The notes under the pieces are model-generated. The model was not told where the DNA came from. It saw only the letters and a program-made list of their open reading frames with translations, and searched no databases. Below are positions 57,206 through 64,000 of a stretch of DNA of 64,000 nt, piece by piece (position 1 is the first letter of the stretch; each line of letters starts with the position of its first letter). Source of the DNA: Panagrolaimus kolymaensis (Eukaryota; Nematoda; Chromadorea; Rhabditida; Panagrolaimidae); NCBI GenBank assembly GCA_028622995.1, contig JAJQJQ010000050.1:1612001-1676000 (forward strand). The letters are read 5' to 3'. The translations under genes and the position numbers were made by a program.

Positions 57206-59072
57206 TACCTTAAAAATCAAAAAATATGTTTATTTATTTTTTTAAATTGGATTATTTCAAAAAAAATTCCCAAAAACATAAAAACAAAAAAAACGCAAGA
57301 AAAAAATCTATCTGTCTATCTCTCACAAATTTATAAAATTTTAGAAATCCAAAAAATAGAAAATAAATCGACGACGCCTAAAAAATAAAATATTGAACGC
57401 TTATAGCAAAAAAAGTTATAAGTCAACTAACTAACTAACTTTTTTTTTACAATAGCATCTATCTTTTATTTTTTGCTATCAATTTTAACTGCTTAACTTA
57501 AAATTATTTTGTCTTATCTCTTTCATTTTGCAACCACACCCTTTTGATTAGATGCTTGCTTCCTTTGGGATCCTTTGGAAAAGAAAAAAAAGGGATAGGG
57601 ACTTTTTTTACCTATCAATTATTTTTTTTTTGCCATCATAATCGTGTGCTTCTTCTTTGCTTCTTTGTCGTCGGAAATAAAAGAAGCTTGCTGCTTTATT
57701 GTTTCATTTTTCTTTGCTTGCTTGTTTAATTTTTTGATTCTTCACTTTCTTTACCTCTTTTTTCTAGGATAGAGTTAAAAAAAGGCGGTAAAAAAAAGGC
57801 AGGTATTTTGATGAAGAAAAAACATTCAACAGCCTCGACAAAAACTTTCCCAGAAGACGACGACGCAGTAAAAGAAAAAATGCAAACGACACCTTCTTCT
57901 TCGTCATCATCAATAATTGAATGTGTTATCTTAATTTTTACGACAACAATAATATATGAAAAATTTTTTGAATTTTTATTTCCATTAATCCGTAAAGGAT
58001 TTAGAAAGCCTTTATTTCGAATTATTGTAATCAAAATATTAATATTTATTTTTGGTGAACCTCAGCAACCGTTGCTATGTATCAAAATAAAACCAAAAAA
58101 ACGAGGAGGAATAATTACAATCACAAAAAATGGAGGATGTCATCAGGTTCGTTAGTTTTTGTGTTTGTTGCTCTATTTTTGGTTTCTTTTGTCATTTTTT
58201 TTGTTTGTTCTCATTCCTTACATTTCTTTCTATCTATCTTTCCCCTTCTGGCGGCATATATTTATTTTTTTTATCATTTATTTTTGTGTGACGTTATTGT
58301 CCATCATCAACATTAACTGTCTCTAATTCTATCTAAAATATTTATTTGCGCTTGATCGATTTTGACGTAAAATAACGTAAAAAAAATGAGCGGCGACATC
58401 GTCGTCGACAAAAAAATTTTTCAAAGAATTTTGACTCTCGCGGCGACCCAGCTGACGCGAGAGAGACCGATCAACGTCCACTCTTTTTTGCATTTTTTCT
58501 TTCGTTTTCCAACTTCCATCTTTTTTTTTGTTTGCAGCAGCGATTGCAGAAAATTTTGTGCTAACCTTTTTTCTTTCTTCCTTCATTTTTTCAACTAATT
58601 TTATTTACGTGAACCCAAAATGTTTCTCGATCGAAGACTCATTTCTTATTCCTTCCATCATTGTTTCAAACATTTTTATGATATTATCAACTTCAATAAT
58701 TTCCTTTTAAAACGATTACCAAACATATGTTTATTTTTTGCATTTTCCCTTGGTCTTCATTTTTTCTTCATTGTTTTGCTTATTTTTATGCAAAGTTTGT
58801 CTCATCTTTCCTTCTCTTGTTTGTTGCTTTTTTCTTTCCTTTCTTCATTCTTTTCCACCGCCATGGATAGAAATGTGAAAGAGTCCAGTCGCGTTGGATT
58901 ATAATCTCGTAACTCGTGTAACACACTCTTCCCTTTTTTTCCATCGCTTACGTTTCTTCCGTCTCTTCATGTGATACACTATTTTTCGTTGTTTGTTATC
59001 CTTTATTTCGGCACATTTTTTATATATATATTCATTCTATTTACAAGTGTTTATTATCGTTTATTTTTTCAG
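57206..59072. other. Divergent intergenic region between the EGF/vWA gene and the lipase
   Basis: AT-rich with CG-containing patches near 57.84 and 58.38-58.48 kb. The two flanking genes are transcribed away from here, so promoters of both should lie inside. One open frame at 57811-58155 is listed separately. The remaining frames are T-rich and Phe/Leu-heavy. Confidence 0.45.
57811..58155 (+). CDS. Hypothetical small membrane-type protein (114 aa)
   Basis: ATG 57811 opens 114 codons: an acidic/Thr-Ser N-terminus (TFPEDDDAVKEKMQTTPSSSSSS), two hydrophobic segments (IIECVILIFTTTIIYE and LFRIIVIKILIFIFGE), then a basic Gly/Ile tail (KPKKRGGIITITKNGG). The amino-acid mix is more balanced than surrounding homopolymer frames, so it may be real. 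It could be a single-exon gene or the first exon of something spliced at CATCAG/GTTCGT. It resembles no family I know. Confidence 0.35.
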   Translation: MKKKHSTASTKTFPEDDDAVKEKMQTTPSSSSSSIIECVILIFTTTIIYEKFFEFLFPLIRKGFRKPLFRIIVIKILIFIFGEPQQPLLCIKIKPKKRGGIITITKNGGCHQVR

Positions 59073-59099
59073 GCATCAAAAAGTCAACAGCACAGGGTA

Positions 59100-61773
59100 A
59101 TGGCTGAAAACAAGAACATTCATGGTCCTCGACATATTGTTGATCGCGATGCTGTCTTTGCTGAACTCAAATTAGTATGTTTACTTTCGTTTTATCATTA
59201 TCATGTTATAAATTCCATTCATTTTTAGCTTGCCATCGACAATGACACATTTTTTCGCAGCTCAAATTCTTCTTATGGTTCAAGGTTAGCCGAATGTTGT
59301 CAAGAAATTTCTTTTTCAGCTGAACTCGTTCAAGGTATGAACTTTTTTAACCTTCCTATAATCTCTTTATATGCTCTTATCTCTTTCAGACTTGGTCAAA
59401 CAAATACTTGCAGTATCTCACAAATGCGATTATGATGAAAACACACCTGGTAATGGTTATCGGTATGTTCTTTTCTTGTTACTTGATATGTAGTTTATGA
59501 TTCTTTTTCGTTTCAGATCGTTGGTTCTTGTCTGTGATTCAGCCGTATGCCAACTTATTTCAATACTCCGTGATTGCACCGAAAACCGTTCAAATATTAT
59601 GTTCAGAGTTTCTCATCATTGCAAAGAAGTTGAAGGATTTGCTGCTGTTCTTCGCTTTCTCATCCTTGCTTATCAACAAGTGGTCGCTGGAATGGAATTG
59701 TTCGAAGAGAATTCATTGTTTCCTCCATTGAAAGGTCATTATGAAAAATACACATCATTCTTGCGTGGAATTGAAAGTCTGGATACTTCATGCTTCTATG
59801 CTCGTCCACTTGGTTTTCAATTTGCTCCATCAGTTACTCGCATATTTCGTGTTATTGGCTTCGTTCTTGCAACTTACAGCTTATCATGGGATAAAGAAGA
59901 AGGACCTATCAGCTCGTTTTTCAACTCTGGCAAATATCTTATGAGTCCTGAACAAAGAGCGTTACGAATTGTCAAGGTTATTCGTGAATCTGATATTGAA
60001 TTTTGCAAAGGCTTTTGGAACCTTTCTGAAATTGGAATGGTATGCTTCCTTGTCTTTCTTTTGTCTATCTCTCTAAACAATCAATTTTTCAGATGTCCAA
60101 ATGGTTTTGTCCTTACATGGCTGTGTGTGATACACGTGAAATCTCTCTTCATGGACCATTACCGTTAAGAACTAAATCTGGGGAAATTGTACTTGTTCCT
60201 GAACCATCATCGCATACCGGTCCTCGTGGTGTTCCATATAGAATTATCTCATCGGTGCCAAGAGAAGGATTAGTACGTTGTTTATTATGTGTCTTGCTTA
60301 CTCATACATACTGTTCTTTCAGAATCCTTCTAATGCTACTAGCAAGTTCGATCGATCTCCACATCTTCTTATTCATTGTCATGGTGGTGGTTATGTTGCA
60401 ACGTCATCAAAATCTCATGAAACTTATCTTCGCGAATGGGCTGTTGCACTGAATTGTCCAATTGTTTCTATTGATTATTCATTAGCTCCTGAAAATCCTT
60501 ATCCGCGTGCAATTGAAGATGTATTATATGTTTATACTTATATTCTCAATAATCCTCAGAAGTTTGGTTGGACGGGTGAAAAAGTTGTTATGGTTGGTGA
60601 TTCCGCTGGCGGAAATCTCATTACTTCGGTAACATTATATCTTATTAAAGCCAATGCTGCTCGTCTTCCTGATGCTTTGATTCCTATTTACACTCCATTT
60701 CTCTTTCAAGTAAGTTGTTTATGTTTATATAGTATCATTCAATTTTCTCCTTTTTAGTACCTTCCATCTCCTTCTCGTGTTCTAAGCTTTATGGATCCTC
60801 TTCTTCACATGGGCGTTGTTATTCGGTGTGCTGCTGCATATACTGGTGCTAAACTTGATGATGAATTGGCTGCTCAAGGAACTTTAAGCAAAGCTGAAAG
60901 TCCTCCACATAATGGTCATAAATCGCTGTATGAATATGTCGATGAAGTTCAAAAAGCTCAGAAGCAGAGTTTCTTTGATTTTGAAGATTCTGTTTTTGAT
61001 GAAGTAAAGGATAACAAGATCTTTGATCCGTCAGCTTCCCAAGAAAATATAAATAACAAAACATCTGAAACCTTTGAAGTTCCTGTTGCAAAACGAACAC
61101 TTTCGGTATGTTTTTGATATATTTCTCTTTTATGTCTAATGAAGGCTTTTGTTTTCAGGCAAAGAAACGAACTCTTAGTCAAAGTTTGGCTGATACTGCT
61201 GCCGTTGCTGCTGGACATGCTTTTGATACCGTTTCTGATTGGTTTGAACATCCTCGAACTCCCATTGGAATCAATGATAAACCAAAGCTTAATCGAGCTG
61301 CAACTTTAACTCCTCAAATGGCAGCCAAAGTTCAACAAGAAGTAAGTTCTTTTTCGATCCATAGTATCTTTAATCACTTCTCTTTTACAGGAAGCCAAAG
61401 CACAAGAAACAAACTTCTCATCACTTCTCAGACTTGACTTGCCACGTGATCCTTTGATTTCTCCTATGTATGCATCAGATGAACTCTTACGAAAGCTTCC
61501 ACCATTTTGGTTTGTTGTAAGTTTGCTTTATCTACTACCATTTCTTCATCTCTTACCTCTTTTCAGGGTTGTCATTTGGATCCTCTTCTCGATGATACAA
61601 TTATGTTTGCACGCAAATTGAAAGCTGCTGGTGGTCATGTTCGTCGTGTTGATTTACTTGATTATATTCCACATGGTTTTCTCAACTTTACTCTTGTATC
61701 TCCTGATTGTCGTGAAGGCTCAAAATTGGTTATTAGTCGCATTTCTGAAGCATTCTGTACTATTATGCAATAA
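59100..61773 (+). CDS. hosl-1: Hormone-sensitive lipase (735 aa)
   Basis: Ten exons close in frame: 59100-59174, 59229-59334, 59390-59462, 59517-60039, 60093-60272, 60323-60709, 60758-61105, 61159-61341, 61391-61516, 61567-61773. HSL hydrolyses diacylglycerol and cholesteryl esters on lipid droplets. The N-terminal HSL domain (residues 1-310) is helical, with motifs such as RPLGFQFAPS and WNLSEI. The alpha/beta-hydrolase part has the oxyanion-hole HGGGY (His at about 339), nucleophile elbow GDSAGGN (Ser at about 413), DPLLDD (Asp at about 672) and PHGFLNF (His at about 703), a complete triad. Between them is the regulatory insert with two adjacent basic-Thr-Leu-Ser sites, KRTLS and KKRTLS, either side of the exon 7/8 junction. 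These resemble PKA sites known in HSL. A TTTTTTCAG acceptor at 59064-59072, 27 nt before ATG, may be an SL trans-splice or UTR intron site. Confidence 0.96.
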
Positions 61774-61885
61774 ATCTTTATTATTTTGTACTGTATATTT
61801 TGATAATTTGTGGAGTATTAAAGAATGAACATATTAACCTTATTTCTTTTGTTTTGGTCGATTGAATGGTCATAATTTATGTTAT

Positions 61886-62029
61886 TTATGTTAGCAGCAG
61901 CAGCATCCCAAAGAGTGAGGAAATGATCTCAGCAACCTCTGAACGTCTTTCAGCAGTTATTTGCCAGTATCGAAGTGCAGTCTTTATTTCATCAGCGGTT
62001 AAATTATTGAATGAAGAATCATTTGACAT
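61886..62029 (-). CDS. Candidate small ORF (47 aa), convergent with the lipase
   Basis: ATG 62029 gives a 47-residue frame with an amphipathic helix (NLTADEIKTALRYWQITAERRSEVAEIISSLFGMLLLL). Its composition is normal protein-like, unlike the homopolymer frames nearby. It ends 113 bp past the lipase stop, on the other strand. It could be a micro-protein, the last exon of a minus-strand gene, or chance sequence in the lipase 3' UTR. No family recognised. Confidence 0.35.
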   Translation of the reverse strand: MSNDSSFNNLTADEIKTALRYWQITAERRSEVAEIISSLFGMLLLLT

Positions 62030-63971
62030 ATAATGGTTTTTCTAATTTTTTGTTTAATCATACATACAGAATTTTATGCAGAGTTTTATTAATAAATATC
62101 TTTCATTTAACTTTTACTACGACGTTTACAGCAAATACAGGGCTTTTAGTTTTTACAGCTATTACAAATGCAGGGAAATGTGGTTGTGAATGCAAGAATG
62201 GCTTTAATGGAGTTATCTTGATTTACAAGTTAATAACTGTTCCATGAACTTCTCGAAGTTGTGCGTTTACTTTTTTCTTTTGCTTGCATCATATATCCTT
62301 TTGATGGATGACTATGTTAGTTTCATACATTGTTGTTGCAATGTTTTTTTGCTTTTCTTTTAACAAAAAAGGTATCTTTTTATTGTAAACAAGGTGGTTG
62401 GATGATGGAGTTGGATAAAAAGCGAATTAGCATTAGCATGGTTAGCTACAAGAGTGAAACAAGCTATTTGTTTACCTTTAATTGAAAATCTTGTTTTTCA
62501 AGATGATTTGCTATGCATTAAACCTGGAAAAAAATTCCAGTAATTCAAGTACACATTTTTAGAAGAAGCAAACGATCTTTTAAAAAGAGAGATAATATAT
62601 TTATGATTTCCGAAAGAAGGTGTTGTTGATTTCCTAGCGAAAACTGTTAACAAAAAAACCATAAAGACGTATGTCATTTTGGTTATGTAAAATTTTGGAA
62701 ACTTCAAGCTTCGACTTGTGTTAATTAAAAAAAACTCTCCGATTCTTGGAAGACAAAAATTTGTGTTTTAAAAAAGCTAAACGACTGAGAAAAAATATAT
62801 AACAACCAAAAACAATTTATTGGTTGGCCGGAAATGCACAAGTGAAGGTTGTTGTCGCCATTGGATGCAAACAATTATTTACCGTAGCTGCCGTTACGTC
62901 CATAAAGTAAGTGGCAAAGAATGGAGCCGAGGTAAAAAAAAAAAGGAGAGGAAGGCATTGTGTAATCTTTCATGCAATTTTCCTTTTACCAACAACCACA
63001 ACCGCAGCTTTTGTTTCATCAAACATTTTTGAGTCAAATTTTAATTTTAGTTGGTTAATCGACAATTAAAAACCAAAAAGGCATCGCCGTCGTTGGTGGT
63101 GGTGGTTGATAGTTTATAAAAAGAAGCAGCCGATGTTGAAATAATAAAGAAGAAGAAGAAATTCAAAAACTTGATAATTTTTTTCTTTCTTTTCTTCGCC
63201 GTCGTTCGTTGTTCGTTGGTCGTAGACATGGCAACCTTTTTTTTTCTTGATGGAAACAGAATATAAAAAAAGAGTGATGGGTAGCTTTTAAAGGAAAAGA
63301 AAAAGAAGGCATCAAAATTATTTTATTTTTATTACGATAAAAATATAAAAATTATAAAAATACTAAAGAAGGCACAACAACGACAAGCTCAAGCACACAC
63401 AAAACGATTAAAAATATTATTTCTTTTAATTTTCTAAAATCTTTTTTTTTTAATGGGCGGAGGAAGTAGCACCGCTACCATCATCATCATCGCCAGCTTC
63501 ATCATAAACACTAACATCAGAAGCAAAACCAAAAAAAAAAAATGAAGAAGATAAAGCTTTTAATTTTTTTTAAAGAGGAAAATGAAGACAGAGAAAAATT
63601 GTACATTTATATTTATGAAAACGTGTGGTATTTCAAATATAAAAAGCTTAGAGGCACACAGAGAACTTTCTAAATGAATCAATGCTTTTATATAAAAATA
63701 TTATTTAAATAGAGGAAAGATATATATATAAAAAAGGAAAAAACTTATTTCTCTTCCTTTATTTTTTATCAATTTTTAAGCTCCTTTTCAATCCCATCCT
63801 TCCTTCCTATTCTCATCAACTTTAAATTTATCGCTTGCTTCTTAAAACTAAAAGCAGATCTTTTTTGGTTTAATTATTTTATGTTTTTATTTATAAATTA
63901 ATTTCCTGTTTGTTTATTGTTTATTTTACCTTTTTTATATACTAATTACCGTAATTTTTTGAGTTGAAGTC
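62030..63971. other. Intergenic, nothing firm
   Basis: AT-rich sequence with ORFs of low complexity. A short CGCECKNGFNG frame near 62180 looks EGF-like but lacks the rest of a domain. Confidence 0.4.
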
Positions 63972-64000
63972 ATGGAAACTCAACAAAATGGAGGAATTTT
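63972..64000 (+). CDS. Possible start of a gene running off the window
   Basis: An ATG at 63972 opens METQQNGGIF to the last base. The codon mix changes from homopolymer DNA to coding-like sequence here. Too short to classify; it may be the first exon of the next gene. Confidence 0.3.

Noticed and set aside
62090..62247. EGF-like reading CGCECKNGFNG
   Set aside because: Only one short Cys cluster, no flanking splice sites or further EGF cysteines; likely chance.

Overview
The window looks like a chromosomal piece of a very AT-rich nematode genome. It contains spliced protein genes with mostly short (about 45-60 bp) GT-AG introns and TTTTAG/TTTCAG acceptors, two nuclear tRNA-Arg genes, and nematode-type families: an EGF/vWA/CUB modular secreted protein of the IRG-7 type, CUB-like secreted proteins, a TIL-domain cysteine-rich protein, expanded F-box-like paralogs and a hormone-sensitive lipase of the HOSL-1 type. 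I see nothing viral, prokaryotic or organellar. The species cannot be named from the sequence; a clade IV (Tylenchina-like) worm is only a guess.

Layout. 1-9.7 kb is A-rich on the + strand and holds a few small minus-strand exons that look like a disordered N-terminal region, separated by large introns. 10.4-31.9 kb is a repeat-rich accessory region: a head-to-tail array of two unrelated families, A (F-box plus LRR) and B (F-box-like, about 380-400 aa), in several intact, broken and truncated copies. It also contains two tRNA-Arg(ACG) copies on a segmental duplication, a broken minus-strand CUB-like locus, and at least six inverted-repeat (MITE-like) elements, two of them inside coding exons. 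31.9-36.4 kb is T-rich, CG-dotted sequence without convincing exons, probably the 5' region of the next gene. From 36.4 kb onwards lie ordinary genes: a psq-type HTH regulator (+), a secreted helical protein with a one-base frameshift (+), glutamine-dependent asparagine synthetase (+), a TIL/Cys-repeat secreted protein (-), a 30-exon 2,226-residue EGF/vWA/CUB secreted protein (-), and hormone-sensitive lipase (+). A possible new gene starts at the very end.

How the genes relate. There is no operon-like functional unit among the conserved genes: amino-acid synthesis (ASNS), lipid mobilisation (HSL), extracellular or immune-type modular proteins and a transcription regulator are simply neighbours. 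The A/B array is the one region where order matters. Each A copy or remnant is followed by a B copy on the same strand, and B copies share a conserved block about 150-200 bp upstream of their start codons, so a two-gene A-B unit seems to have been duplicated and to be decaying at different rates.

The exon models were built by hand from reading frames and splice sites. Frame closure across all exons was checked for ASNS, HSL, the psq gene, the TIL gene, the large EGF/vWA gene, B1 and B3. The CUB-like locus and the 2.7-9.7 kb gene remain partly unresolved.
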